DNA of 14,904 bases from the NCBI GenBank assembly GCA_016177515.1, contig JACOUZ010000250.1, forward strand, positions 1 to 14,904, written 5' to 3'. Within the stretch, counting starts at the first letter, position 1; each line of letters begins with the position of its first letter. The translations under genes were made by a program, and so were the position numbers. Under the pieces are notes generated by a model, which did no database searches, was not told the origin of the DNA, and worked only from the letters and a program-made list of their open reading frames with translations. The DNA is from Acidobacteriota bacterium. GTDB lineage: Bacteria > Acidobacteriota > Polarisedimenticolia > Gp22-AA2. Shown here piece after piece: positions 1 to 7,553 of the stretch.

Positions 1-1
1 C

Positions 2-262
2 GGCGCCGGGCAGGTCCTGCTCAAGCCCGCTTCCCCCGGCACGGGGGTCATCGCGGGCGGAGCCGTGCGGGCGGTCGTGGAGGCGGCCGGGGTGCAGGAT
101 GTCCTGACCAAGTCGCTCGGCACCGCGAATCCCCACAATGTCGTGAAGGCCACCTTCGAGGGATTGCTGAGGCTCAGGGACCCCGAAAGCCACCGGCGGC
201 GCCGCGCGGAGGAGGAGCCGGTGCAGGCCGCCCCCGCCAGGACGGAGAGCGTCGATGCCTAG
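2..262 (+). CDS. rpsE: 30S ribosomal protein S5, C-terminal part (5' end outside window)
   Basis: This is the C-terminal domain of ribosomal protein S5, a small-subunit protein that takes part in decoding fidelity and 30S assembly. The reading frame is open from base 2 and has the S5 C-terminal signature: a GAGQVLLKPA stretch, GTGVIAGGAVRAV, then SLGTANPHNVVKATFEGL. After this conserved core come about 25 charged and Ala/Pro-rich residues (starting RDPESHRRRRAEEE) before a TAG stop. The start and the N-terminal double-stranded-RNA-binding domain lie upstream of the window. The last codons overlap the rpmD start by 8 nt, which suggests translational coupling. Position directly before rpmD and rplO is the standard spc operon order. 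Confidence 0.95.
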   Translation, partial: GAGQVLLKPASPGTGVIAGGAVRAVVEAAGVQDVLTKSLGTANPHNVVKATFEGLLRLRDPESHRRRRAEEEPVQAAPARTESVDA

Positions 263-668
263 CGCCAGGAAGCCGGGCGGGGCGCTCCCGAAGAAGTCGC
301 GGCCGGCGCGCGCCGCCGCCGCGAAGAAGGCCCCGAAGCGCCGGGCCACGCCGGCCGCGGCGCGCGCCAGCGCCCGCGCGGCCGCGGAGACCGCCACGGC
401 GCGGTTGGCCGCGGAGCGAGCCGCCGCCCCGGCGCCATCCCCCTCCGGAACGGACTCCCGCGCGGACCGTCCGGCGGGACGGACGATCGTGATCGAGCAG
501 TACGCCAGCGGCATCGGCTGCCAGGTGCGGCAGAAGTTGACGCTCCGCGCGCTCGGCCTGCGGCGGCTGCGGCAGAGGGTGGTGCGGCCGGACAACGCGG
601 CGGTGCGCGGCATGGTCCACGCCATCCCGCACCTGGTGAGGATCGTGGAGGGCGGGCATGCCGCGTAA
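255..668 (+). CDS. rpmD: 50S ribosomal protein L30 with long Ala/Lys/Arg-rich N-terminal extension
   Basis: The C-terminal 62 residues are a normal bacterial L30 core: TIVIEQYASGIGCQVRQKL from about residue 77, then LTLRALGLRRLRQRVVRPDN and MVHAIPHLVRIVEG. L30 is usually only about 60 residues, so the first 75 residues are an extension. They are almost entirely Ala, Lys, Arg and Pro, with no recognisable fold. The ATG at 255 overlaps the rpsE stop and is preceded by GGAGAG at 244-249. No in-frame ATG lies between this start and the core. An internal GTG or TTG start cannot be fully excluded: the TTG near 404 is in frame but lacks an evident ribosome binding site. The stop overlaps rplO by 11 nt. 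The core identity is secure; the start is slightly less so. Confidence 0.9.
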   Translation: MPSARKPGGALPKKSRPARAAAAKKAPKRRATPAAARASARAAAETATARLAAERAAAPAPSPSGTDSRADRPAGRTIVIEQYASGIGCQVRQKLTLRALGLRRLRQRVVRPDNAAVRGMVHAIPHLVRIVEGGHAA

Positions 669-1125
669 GCTCGATCTGTCGAACCTCAGGCCGGCCAGGG
701 GGTCGCGCAAGAAGCCGAAGCGGGTCGGGCGCGGGCCCGGGTCCGGGCACGGGAAGACCGCCACGCGCGGGCACAAGGGACAGCTGTCGCGCTCGGGCCG
801 CAAGCAGTACGCCGGGTTCGAGGGCGGCCAGATGCCGCTGCAGCGCCGCGTGCCGAAGCGGGGATTCACCAACCTGTTCGGGACGGAGTTCGCCGTGGTC
901 AACGTCGGGGCGCTCGACAGGCTCACGGGCGAGGTCACGCCCGAGATTCTGGTGAAGGAGGGGCTGGTGAAGAAGCTCCTTTCGGGAGTCAAGGTGCTCG
1001 GGGACGGCGAGCTGACGAAGGCCCTGGTCGTGAAGGCGCACCGCTTCAGCAAATCGGCCCTGGAGAAGATTGCCCGCGCGGGCGGCCGCGCCGAGGTGAT
1101 CGCCGCGCCCGCGGGGAAGGCTTGA
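658..1125 (+). CDS. rplO: 50S ribosomal protein L15
   Basis: L15 is a large-subunit protein that binds 23S rRNA and acts late in 50S assembly. The 155-residue product has the expected L15 features. A basic Gly-rich N-terminal region includes RVGRGPGSGHGKTATRGHKG and SRSGRKQYAGFEGGQMPLQRR. The globular C-terminal half includes KRGFTNLF, VVNVGALDRL and VVKAHRFSKSALEKI. Length is close to the usual 145-150 residues. The ATG at 658 lies inside the end of rpmD, with GGAGGG at 647-652 as ribosome binding site. It is followed 4 nt later by secY. Confidence 0.97.
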   Translation: MPRKLDLSNLRPARGSRKKPKRVGRGPGSGHGKTATRGHKGQLSRSGRKQYAGFEGGQMPLQRRVPKRGFTNLFGTEFAVVNVGALDRLTGEVTPEILVKEGLVKKLLSGVKVLGDGELTKALVVKAHRFSKSALEKIARAGGRAEVIAAPAGKA

Positions 1126-1129
1126 GATC

Positions 1130-2524
1130 ATGATCGAGTCCCTGAAGAACATCTTCAGCATCCCGGACCTCAGGAAGCGGGTGATTTTCACCTTCCTGAT
1201 GATGGCGGTGTACCGCATCGGCGGACACATCCCGGTCCCCGGGATCAACTTCCAGGCGCTCGAATCGTTCTTCCGCCAGCAGGGGGGCGGCATTCTCGGC
1301 TTTCTGGACCTGTTTTCCGGCGGCAACCTGAGGCGGCTGACGATTTTCGCGCTCGGCATCATGCCGTACATCTCGGCCTCGATCATCCTGCAGCTCCTGA
1401 CGGTCATCTGGCCCTACCTCGAGAAGCTGTCGAAGGAAGGGGAGGTGGGGCGCAAGAAGATCACCCAGTACACGCGCTATGGGACGGTGGTCCTGTCGGT
1501 CGTGCAATCCCTCGGCATCGCCTTCTGGCTCGAGAGCCTCTCCGGCGCCGGCGCATCGGGCGGGGTCGTCCCGAGTCCCGGCTGGGGCTTCCGCCTGATG
1601 ACCTTGCTCACGCTGACGACCGGCACCGCCTTCATCATGTGGGTGGGCGAGCAGATTTCCGAGCGCGGCATCGGGAACGGCATTTCGCTCATCATCTACG
1701 CCGGCATCGTTTCGGGCCTGCCGTCGGCCGTGGCGACGCTGTGGCAGGACGTGACCACCGGGACCCTCGGCGCCATCACCCTGGTCGTCCTCCTGATCAT
1801 GATGACAGCCGTGGTCGCGGCCATCATCTGGGTCGAGCGGGCGCAGCGCAAGATCCCGGTGCAGTACGCGCGCCGCGTCGTGGGCCGGAGGATGTACGGC
1901 GGCATGCAGACGCACATGCCGCTGCGGCTGAACACAGGCGGGGTCATCCCGGTCATCTTCGCCTCGTCCGTCCTGGCCTTCCCGCTCACCTTCATGCAAT
2001 GGCTCGGAGTGCAGGACAAGCAGTGGCTGGCCGAGATCTACCGGCAGCTCGACTACAGCATGCCGCTGCACAACCTCCTGTACCTGGTGGCGATCGTCTT
2101 CTTCTGCTATTTCTACATATCGATCATCTTCAATCCGATGGACGTGGCCGACAACATGAAGAAGTACGGCGGCTTCATCCCCGGCATCCGTCCCGGGAGG
2201 CGCACGGCGGAACACCTGGACGAGATCCTGACGCGCCTGACGTTTGTCGGGGCGATCTACCTCGGGCTCATCGCGCTTCTTCCACAGATCCTGATCAGCG
2301 GACTCAACGTCCAGGCACTGCCGGGAATCGGCCCCGCCCTGGATCAATTCCTGCCGTCGTTCCTGACGCAGGGGCTCGGCCTGAAGTTCTTCTTCGGCGG
2401 GACGTCGCTCCTGATCGTGGTCGGCGTCGCCATGGATACGGTGCAGCAGGTCGAGTCGCAGCTCATCATGAGGCATTACGACGGCTTCTTGAAGGGGGCG
2501 AGGATCCGCGGCCGGCGCGGGTGA
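1130..2524 (+). CDS. secY: SecY, channel subunit of the Sec protein translocase
   Basis: SecY is the ten-helix inner-membrane pore of SecYEG; with SecA or the ribosome it exports or inserts proteins. The 464-residue length is typical. Visible signatures are the first helix with RKRVIFTFLMMAVYRIGGHIPVPGI (residues 15-39), the plug region LDLFSGG (59-65), and ALGIMPYISASIILQLL (74-90). Further on are GEQISERGIGNGISLIIYAGI (173-193) and the cytoplasmic loop RKIPVQYARRVVGRRMYGG. Conserved MPLRLNTGGVIPVIFASS (263-280) and NPMDVADNMKKYGGFIPGIRPG (335-356) follow. It starts 4 nt after rplO behind GGGGAAGG and sits in the canonical spc operon slot. The ending GARIRGRRG is a typical basic cytoplasmic tail. 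Confidence 0.98.
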   Translation: MIESLKNIFSIPDLRKRVIFTFLMMAVYRIGGHIPVPGINFQALESFFRQQGGGILGFLDLFSGGNLRRLTIFALGIMPYISASIILQLLTVIWPYLEKLSKEGEVGRKKITQYTRYGTVVLSVVQSLGIAFWLESLSGAGASGGVVPSPGWGFRLMTLLTLTTGTAFIMWVGEQISERGIGNGISLIIYAGIVSGLPSAVATLWQDVTTGTLGAITLVVLLIMMTAVVAAIIWVERAQRKIPVQYARRVVGRRMYGGMQTHMPLRLNTGGVIPVIFASSVLAFPLTFMQWLGVQDKQWLAEIYRQLDYSMPLHNLLYLVAIVFFCYFYISIIFNPMDVADNMKKYGGFIPGIRPGRRTAEHLDEILTRLTFVGAIYLGLIALLPQILISGLNVQALPGIGPALDQFLPSFLTQGLGLKFFFGGTSLLIVVGVAMDTVQQVESQLIMRHYDGFLKGARIRGRRG

Positions 2525-2527
2525 CCG

Positions 2528-3205
2528 ATGGAGGCGGATCGCGGCGGGGGAACCCGGCTGGTCCTCCTGGGGGCCCCGGGGGTCGGGAAGGGGACGCAGG
2601 CGGCGGAAATCACGCGGCGGATCGGCCTGTTGCACATTTCGACCGGCGATCTGCTGCGGGCCGCGATCCGGGAGGGGGCGCCTCTCGGGCGGCAGGTGGC
2701 CGCCATCGTCGAGCGGGGAGAGCTGGTCCCGGACGCCCTGGTCGGCGCGGTGATGGAGGAGAGGCTGTCGCGGCCGGACGCGGCCGACGGTTTTCTGCTG
2801 GACGGGTTTCCGCGGACGGTGGCCCAGGCGGATCTCCTGGACGGAATCCTGGCGAAGCGCGGCCAGGTGCTGGACCGGGTGATCCGCATCGAGGTGGCCG
2901 AAGCCGAGATTCTCGACCGGCTGACGGGCAGGAGATCGTGCGGCCAGTGCGGCGCCGTGTTCCACGTGCGCTACAACCGGCCCGCGGTCGAGGGGATCTG
3001 CGACCGCTGCGGCGGGCCGCTGCGACAGAGAAGCGACGACACCGGGAGGGTGATCGCCGAGAGGCTCAGGGCGTACCGGGGGCAGACGGCCCCCTTGATC
3101 CTCAGGTACCAGAAGGCCGGGCTCCTGCTGACGGTGGACGGGCGCGGCCGGCCGGCGGAGGTGTTCGATCGGATCGCCGAGGTCGTCCCGGGACTGAGAG
3201 GATGA
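2528..3205 (+). CDS. adk: Adenylate kinase with zinc-type (Cys4) lid
   Basis: Adenylate kinase interconverts ATP plus AMP with two ADP in the cytoplasm. The P-loop GAPGVGKGT is at residues 15-23, with Val where Ala is usual in the fourth variable position. ISTGDLLRAAI (37-47) and DGFPRT (92-97) form the AMP site. The lid holds four cysteines in two CxxC pairs (Cys138, Cys141, Cys158, Cys161), the long zinc-binding form. RSDDTGRVIAERL supplies the lid Arg and Asp residues. The 225-residue length suits the long type. The ATG at 2528 follows secY by 3 nt. No good ribosome binding site is visible, so translation probably depends on coupling to secY. About eight residues precede the usual N-terminus; no better start is seen. 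The stop overlaps map as ATGA. Confidence 0.97.
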   Translation: MEADRGGGTRLVLLGAPGVGKGTQAAEITRRIGLLHISTGDLLRAAIREGAPLGRQVAAIVERGELVPDALVGAVMEERLSRPDAADGFLLDGFPRTVAQADLLDGILAKRGQVLDRVIRIEVAEAEILDRLTGRRSCGQCGAVFHVRYNRPAVEGICDRCGGPLRQRSDDTGRVIAERLRAYRGQTAPLILRYQKAGLLLTVDGRGRPAEVFDRIAEVVPGLRG

Positions 3206-3963
3206 TCATCTACAAGTCCCGGGAGGAGATCGAAAAGATGGACCGCTGCAACCGCGTGGTGGCGCAGATTCTCGCGGAGGTGGCGGGGCAGGTCGAGCCG
3301 GACGTGACCACGGCGGACCTCGATCGGCTGGCGGAGCGGATGTGCCGGGACGCGGGGGTGCGTCCGGCGTTCAAGGGGTACCGGGGGTACCCGTGCGTGC
3401 TGTGCACCTCGGTGAACGAGGAGGTCGTGCACGGCATCCCGTCGCCGAAGAAGGTGCTGAAGGAGGGGGACATCGTCGGCCTCGATTTCGGCGTGGTCCT
3501 GGACGGGTATTTCGGCGACGCGGCCGTGACCGTCCCCGTGGGCCGCATCAGCCGGGAGGCCCGGGATCTCCTGGGCGTGACCCGGGAGTCGCTCCGGCTC
3601 GGAATCGCGGCGGCGCGGCCCGGCAGGCGCCTGTCGGACATCTCGGCGGCCGTGCAAAGGCACGTGGAGTCGCACGGCTACACGGTGGTGCGGGAGTTCG
3701 TCGGGCACGGGATCGGCACCTCCCTGCACGAGGATCCGCAGGTCCCCAACTACGGGACTCCGGGGTCGGGTCCGGTCCTCAAGGCGGGGCTGGTCCTGGC
3801 GATCGAGCCGATGGTGAACCTCGGCGGACCGGCGGTGCGGATCCACCCCGACGGCTGGACGGCGTCCACCATCGACGGTTCGCTGTCGGCGCATTTCGAG
3901 CGTTCGATTGCGGTCACCGAGGACGGCCCGCTCGTGCTCGGCGGCGAGGTGGAGGGGCTGTAG
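3202..3963 (+). CDS. map: Methionine aminopeptidase, type I
   Basis: This enzyme removes the initiator methionine from nascent proteins. The 253-residue product is a compact type Ia enzyme without an N-terminal zinc-finger or SH3-binding extension. All dinuclear metal ligands are present: Asp95 (GLDFG), Asp106 (YFGDAA), His169 (FVGHGIG), Glu202 (IEPM) and Glu233 (HFERS). The substrate-site His77 is in NEEVVHGIP. Spacing matches the E. coli enzyme with a constant offset of two residues. The ATG at 3202 overlaps the adk stop by 4 nt (ATGA). The start agrees with the family N-terminus (IIYKSREEIEKM). It is followed without a gap by infA. The adk-map-infA-rpmJ order is common outside Gammaproteobacteria. 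Confidence 0.97.
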   Translation: MIIYKSREEIEKMDRCNRVVAQILAEVAGQVEPDVTTADLDRLAERMCRDAGVRPAFKGYRGYPCVLCTSVNEEVVHGIPSPKKVLKEGDIVGLDFGVVLDGYFGDAAVTVPVGRISREARDLLGVTRESLRLGIAAARPGRRLSDISAAVQRHVESHGYTVVREFVGHGIGTSLHEDPQVPNYGTPGSGPVLKAGLVLAIEPMVNLGGPAVRIHPDGWTASTIDGSLSAHFERSIAVTEDGPLVLGGEVEGL

Positions 3964-4182
3964 GTGCCGAAGGATGAGGCGATCCAGGTGGAGGCGACGG
4001 TCGTCGAGCCGCTGCCGAACGCCATGTTCCGGGTGCAGCTGGACAACAAGCACCAGGTGCTGGCCCATATTTCGGGGAAGATGCGCAAGAACTTCATACG
4101 AATCCTGACCGGGGACAGGGTGCTCGTGGAACTCTCGCCCTACGACCTGTCGCGGGGGCGGATCGTGTACCGGTTCAAGTGA
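3964..4182 (+). CDS. infA: Translation initiation factor IF-1
   Basis: IF-1 binds the 30S A site during initiation and works with IF-2 and IF-3. The product is 72 residues, the usual length, and consists of a single S1/OB-fold domain. Typical stretches are EATVVEPLPNAMFRVQLDN, AHISGKMRKNFIRILTGD and the C-terminal SPYDLSRGRIVYRFK. The start is GTG, placed immediately after the map TAG stop with no spacer. The ribosome binding site GGAGGGG (3951-3957) therefore lies within map. The common bacterial alternative MAKEEAI is replaced here by MPKDEAI. Confidence 0.97.
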   Translation: MPKDEAIQVEATVVEPLPNAMFRVQLDNKHQVLAHISGKMRKNFIRILTGDRVLVELSPYDLSRGRIVYRFK

Positions 4183-4201
4183 GGCGGGAGGCCTCGGGAC
4201 G

Positions 4202-4315
4202 ATGAAAGTCAGGGCGTCGGTCAAGAGAATCTGCGACAAGTGCAAGGTCATCAAGAGGCGCGGCGTGGTGCGGGTCATCTGCAACAACCCGAAACACAAG
4301 CAGCGCCAGGGATAG
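4202..4315 (+). CDS. rpmJ: 50S ribosomal protein L36, zinc-binding form
   Basis: This short gene encodes a 37-residue protein of exactly the usual L36 length, beginning MKVRASVKRICDKCK. Cys11, Cys14, Cys27 and His32 form the zinc site of the C+ type of L36. The ending PKHKQRQG is also characteristic. It starts 19 nt after infA, behind GGGAGG at 4186-4191, and ends 13 nt before rpsM. L36 is one of the smallest ribosomal proteins and sits near the base of the L7/L12 stalk. No C- paralogue is visible in the window. Confidence 0.97.
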   Translation: MKVRASVKRICDKCKVIKRRGVVRVICNNPKHKQRQG

Positions 4316-4328
4316 AAGGAGAAGCCAG

Positions 4329-4718
4329 GTGGCACGCATTGCCGGAGTGGACCTTCCCCAGAACAAGCGCGTCGAGATCGCGCTGACGTACATCTTCGGG
4401 ATCGGCCGTTCACGCAGCGGCCGCATCCTGGCGAAGGCCGGGGTGACCAAGGACATCAAGGTGAAGGACCTGGCCGAGGACGAGGTGCGCCGCATCCGCG
4501 ACGTCATCCAGGAGGAGGGGCAGGTCGAAGGAGACCTGCGCAAGAACGTGCAGATGGACATCAAGCGGCTGATCGATATCGGCTGCTACCGGGGCATGCG
4601 GCACCGCCGCAACCTCCCGGTGCGGGGGCAGAGGACGCACACCAACGCGCGCACCCGCAAGGGGCCGCGCAAGACCGTCGCCGGCAAGAAGAAGGCGCCG
4701 GTCGGCAAGAAGGGCTAG
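4329..4718 (+). CDS. rpsM: 30S ribosomal protein S13
   Basis: S13 sits in the head of the 30S subunit and contacts the P-site tRNA and the large subunit. The 129-residue sequence starts MARIAGVDLPQNKRVEIALTY, continues with YIFGIGRSRSGRILAKAGV, and has the helical IKRLIDIGCYRGMRHRR and the tRNA-contacting tail RGQRTHTNARTRKGPRKT. The last 17 residues are Lys/Gly-rich, common in this family. The start is GTG at 4329 with AAGGAG at 4316-4321, seven bases upstream. It opens the alpha-operon set (S13, S11, S4, alpha, L17), which here follows rpmJ with no visible internal promoter. Confidence 0.97.
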   Translation: MARIAGVDLPQNKRVEIALTYIFGIGRSRSGRILAKAGVTKDIKVKDLAEDEVRRIRDVIQEEGQVEGDLRKNVQMDIKRLIDIGCYRGMRHRRNLPVRGQRTHTNARTRKGPRKTVAGKKKAPVGKKG

Positions 4719-4732
4719 GAGCCGAGGAGATC

Positions 4733-5272
4733 ATGGCGGATCCGAAGGAACCGAAGGAAGGCGCCGACAAGGAAGCGGCCCCCAGGGCGGAGAAGCCGCC
4801 GAAGGCGGCCAGGAAGGCGGAGGCGAAGGAGGGGGCGGCGCCGGCAGGCAAGGATGCGGCGGCCGCCGGAGCGGAGGGCGCCCCGGCGCCGCGCAAGGCG
4901 CCCGGGAAAAAGAAGGACAAGAAAAACGTCCCGTTCGCGATCGCCCACGTGCACGCCAGCTTCAACAACACGGTGATCAGCATCTGCGACCAGACGGGCA
5001 ACGTCCTGTCCTGGTCCTCCGCGGGCTGCATCGGCTTCAAGGGTTCGCGCAAGGGGACCCCGTTCGCCGCGCAGATCGCGGCCCAGGCCGCCGCGAACGC
5101 GGCCAAGGAGCACGGGGTCCGGCAGGTGGAGGTGCGCGTCACGGGGCCGGGAGCGGGGCGCGAGTCCTCGATCCGCGCCATGCAGGCCGTGGGGCTCGAG
5201 ATCAAGGCGATCACGGTCGTCACGCCGATCCCGCACAACGGCTGCCGTCCCCCGAACCGCCGGCGCGTCTGA
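4733..5272 (+). CDS. rpsK: 30S ribosomal protein S11 with Lys/Ala/Glu-rich N-terminal extension
   Basis: S11 forms part of the 30S platform near the mRNA exit and the 3' end of 16S rRNA. The S11 core runs from about residue 64: VPFAIAHVHASFNNTVISI, GCIGFKGSRKGTPFAAQIAA, VTGPGAGRESSIRAM and VTPIPHNGCRPPNRRRV at the C-terminus. Bacterial S11 is normally near 130 residues; this product has 179. About 50 additional N-terminal residues are Lys, Ala, Glu, Pro and Gly with no fold apparent. The ATG at 4733 has a strong ribosome binding site (GAGGAG at 4724-4729), and no other in-frame ATG occurs before the core. The extension is therefore very probably translated. The gene starts 14 nt after rpsM. 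Confidence 0.95.
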   Translation: MADPKEPKEGADKEAAPRAEKPPKAARKAEAKEGAAPAGKDAAAAGAEGAPAPRKAPGKKKDKKNVPFAIAHVHASFNNTVISICDQTGNVLSWSSAGCIGFKGSRKGTPFAAQIAAQAAANAAKEHGVRQVEVRVTGPGAGRESSIRAMQAVGLEIKAITVVTPIPHNGCRPPNRRRV

Positions 5273-5289
5273 AAGAGGAGGAGAGAGGA

Positions 5290-5916
<627 letters not shown>

Positions 5917-5962
5917 ACGACCCGGGCCGCCGCGCGTGCGGCCCGCGAGGAGGATGGACCCG

Positions 5963-6943
5963 ATGCTGTGGAAAGGTTTCCAGAGGCCGAAGCGCCTGGA
6001 GTGCGACCTGGAGTTGCTCACCCCGACCTACGGAAAGTTCTGGGCGCAGCCCTTCGAGCGGGGTTTCGGCACGACGATCGGCAACGTGCTGCGCCGGGTC
6101 CTCCTTTCGTCCATCGAGGGGGCTGCGATCACCGCGGTGAAGATCGAGGGCGTGCAGCACGAGTTCACCTCGATCCCGGGCGTGGTGGAGGACACCATCG
6201 ATCTGATCCTCAACCTGAAGCAGATCCCGCTCAAGCTGAACGTGAGCCACGCCGAGACCATCTACCTCCGCGCCGAAGGGGCGGGCGACGTCAAGGCGGG
6301 CCACATCGAGACGAACCCGAACGTGGAGATCCTGGACCCCGACCTCCACATCGCCACGCTGTCGGAGGAAGGCCGCCTGAACGTGGAAATGCGCGTGAAG
6401 CCCGGGCGCGGCTACGTGCCGGCCGACCGGAACTTCGACACCGATCTGTCGATTGGATTCATCCCGATCGACTCGGTGCACTCGCCGGTCAAGAAGGTCA
6501 ACTACACCGTGGAGGACGCGCGCCTCGGGCAGACCACCGATTACGACAAGCTGACGATCGAAGTGTGGACGAACGGCGCGGTGCAGCCGCAGAGCGCGGT
6601 CGCCCTGGCCAGCAAACTCCTCAAGGACCATCTCTCCATCTTCATCAATTTCGAGGAAACCCCGGAGATGGACGAGGAGGAGGTCGATCGCGAGAAGGAC
6701 CGCATGCGCGAGAACCTGATGCGCTCGATCGAGGAGCTGGAGCTGTCGGTGCGCTCCTACAACTGCCTGAAGAACGCCGACATCAAGACGATCGCCGACC
6801 TGGTCCAGAAGACCGAGGCGGAGATGCTCAAGACGAAGAACTTCGGTCGCAAGTCGCTGAACGAGATCAAGGAGCTCCTGGCGGAGATGGGGCTCTCGCT
6901 CGGCATGAAGGTCGACCACATCCTGAAGCCGAAGGAGGAGTAG
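5963..6943 (+). CDS. rpoA: DNA-directed RNA polymerase subunit alpha
   Basis: The alpha subunit dimerises to nucleate RNA polymerase assembly, and its C-terminal domain contacts promoter UP elements and activators. The N-terminal domain shows FGTTIGNVLRRVLLSSIEG, PGVVEDTIDLILNLK and GRGYVPADRN. After an acidic linker (ETPEMDEEEVDREKDR), the C-terminal helix-hairpin-helix domain (about residues 260-315) has LSVRSYNCLKNADIKTIADL and FGRKSLNEIKELL. I place the start at ATG 5963, giving 326 residues beginning MLWKGFQRPKRLE. GAGGAGG ends nine bases upstream at 5953, and this matches the family N-terminus. A GTG at 5936 and an ATG at 5954 are also in frame. The latter abuts the ribosome binding site and would be poorly placed. 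Confidence 0.96.
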   Translation: MLWKGFQRPKRLECDLELLTPTYGKFWAQPFERGFGTTIGNVLRRVLLSSIEGAAITAVKIEGVQHEFTSIPGVVEDTIDLILNLKQIPLKLNVSHAETIYLRAEGAGDVKAGHIETNPNVEILDPDLHIATLSEEGRLNVEMRVKPGRGYVPADRNFDTDLSIGFIPIDSVHSPVKKVNYTVEDARLGQTTDYDKLTIEVWTNGAVQPQSAVALASKLLKDHLSIFINFEETPEMDEEEVDREKDRMRENLMRSIEELELSVRSYNCLKNADIKTIADLVQKTEAEMLKTKNFGRKSLNEIKELLAEMGLSLGMKVDHILKPKEE

Positions 6944-6950
6944 CACCCCG

Positions 6951-7454
6951 ATGCGCCACAATCTGGGCTACCGGAAGCTCGGCCGCACGAAGGAGCACAG
7001 GCGGGCGCTCCTGCGCAACCTGGCGACCGATCTGTTCCGGCACGAGCGGCTGACGACGACCCTCCCGAAGGCCAAGGAGCTGCGCCCGTACGCGGAGAAG
7101 CTGATCACGCTGGCCCGCCGCGACGATCTGCACTCGCGCCGCCTGGTCCTCGGCCTGATCAGCGACAAGGGTGTGGTCAAGAAGCTGTTCGACACCCTCG
7201 GGCCGCGCTTCACCAGCCGTCCCGGGGGCTACTCGCGAATCCTGAAGCTCGGGCCCAGACCCGGCGACGGCGCCGACATGGCCATCGTCGAGCTGGTCGG
7301 GTCGGAACCGGTCTTCAAGAAGCAGAAGGATGAGAAGAAGGCCCGGCGGGATCGCAAGGCGAAGGTCCGCGAGAAGGAGGCCGCCGAGGCGGCGGCCGCG
7401 GAGGGAGCGGCCGAGGGCCGCGAGGAGACGGAAACCCGGGGCGAGAAGAAGTAG
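6951..7454 (+). CDS. rplQ: 50S ribosomal protein L17 with charged C-terminal extension
   Basis: L17 is a 23S rRNA-binding protein near the polypeptide exit tunnel. The core is unmistakable: MRHNLGYRKLGRTKEHRRAL, RNLATDLFRHERLTTTLPKAKELRPYAEKLITLAR, then GPRFTSRPGGYSRILKLGPRPGDGADMAIVELV ending near residue 117. About 50 further residues follow, made almost only of Lys, Glu, Ala and Arg and predicted disordered or a single charged helix. L17 is usually near 120 residues. The ATG at 6951 is seven bases after the rpoA stop, behind AAGGAGGAG in the end of rpoA. It is the last gene of the operon, and a terminator follows 40 nt downstream. Confidence 0.96.
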   Translation: MRHNLGYRKLGRTKEHRRALLRNLATDLFRHERLTTTLPKAKELRPYAEKLITLARRDDLHSRRLVLGLISDKGVVKKLFDTLGPRFTSRPGGYSRILKLGPRPGDGADMAIVELVGSEPVFKKQKDEKKARRDRKAKVREKEAAEAAAAEGAAEGREETETRGEKK

Positions 7455-7494
7455 GCGGCCGCCGGGATTGATGCGCCGGCGCGATCGTGGCGAA

Positions 7495-7520
7495 GGGGAG
7501 CCCGGAGGCTCCCCTTTTTT
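7495..7520 (+). terminator. Rho-independent terminator of the spc-alpha operon
   Basis: A perfect 8-bp GC-rich stem (7495-7502 pairing with 7507-7514) with loop CGGA is followed directly by six T residues (7515-7520). Two A residues before the stem can extend the pairing into the T-run. It lies 40 nt after rplQ. Read from the opposite strand the hairpin lacks a U-tract, so it should stop only rightward transcripts and not those of the convergent envelope operon. Confidence 0.93.
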
Positions 7521-7553
7521 CTGTCGTGTGCCCACCTGCCCCCTGTCCCGATT

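Noticed and set aside
1046..2965. 639-residue open frame on the minus strand across secY and adk
   Set aside because: It is antisense to two conserved genes, rich in Asp, His, Arg and Gln from GC-rich complementary codons, and shows no protein family motif.
1639..3201. In-frame extension of map upstream through secY and adk
   Set aside because: The frame is open by composition only. The conserved MetAP N-terminus starts at ATG 3202 with an ATGA overlap to adk.
2971..4413. 480-residue minus-strand open frame opposite adk, map, infA and rpsM
   Set aside because: It covers several recognised genes on the other strand and has repetitive His/Arg/Asp-rich composition typical of a shadow.
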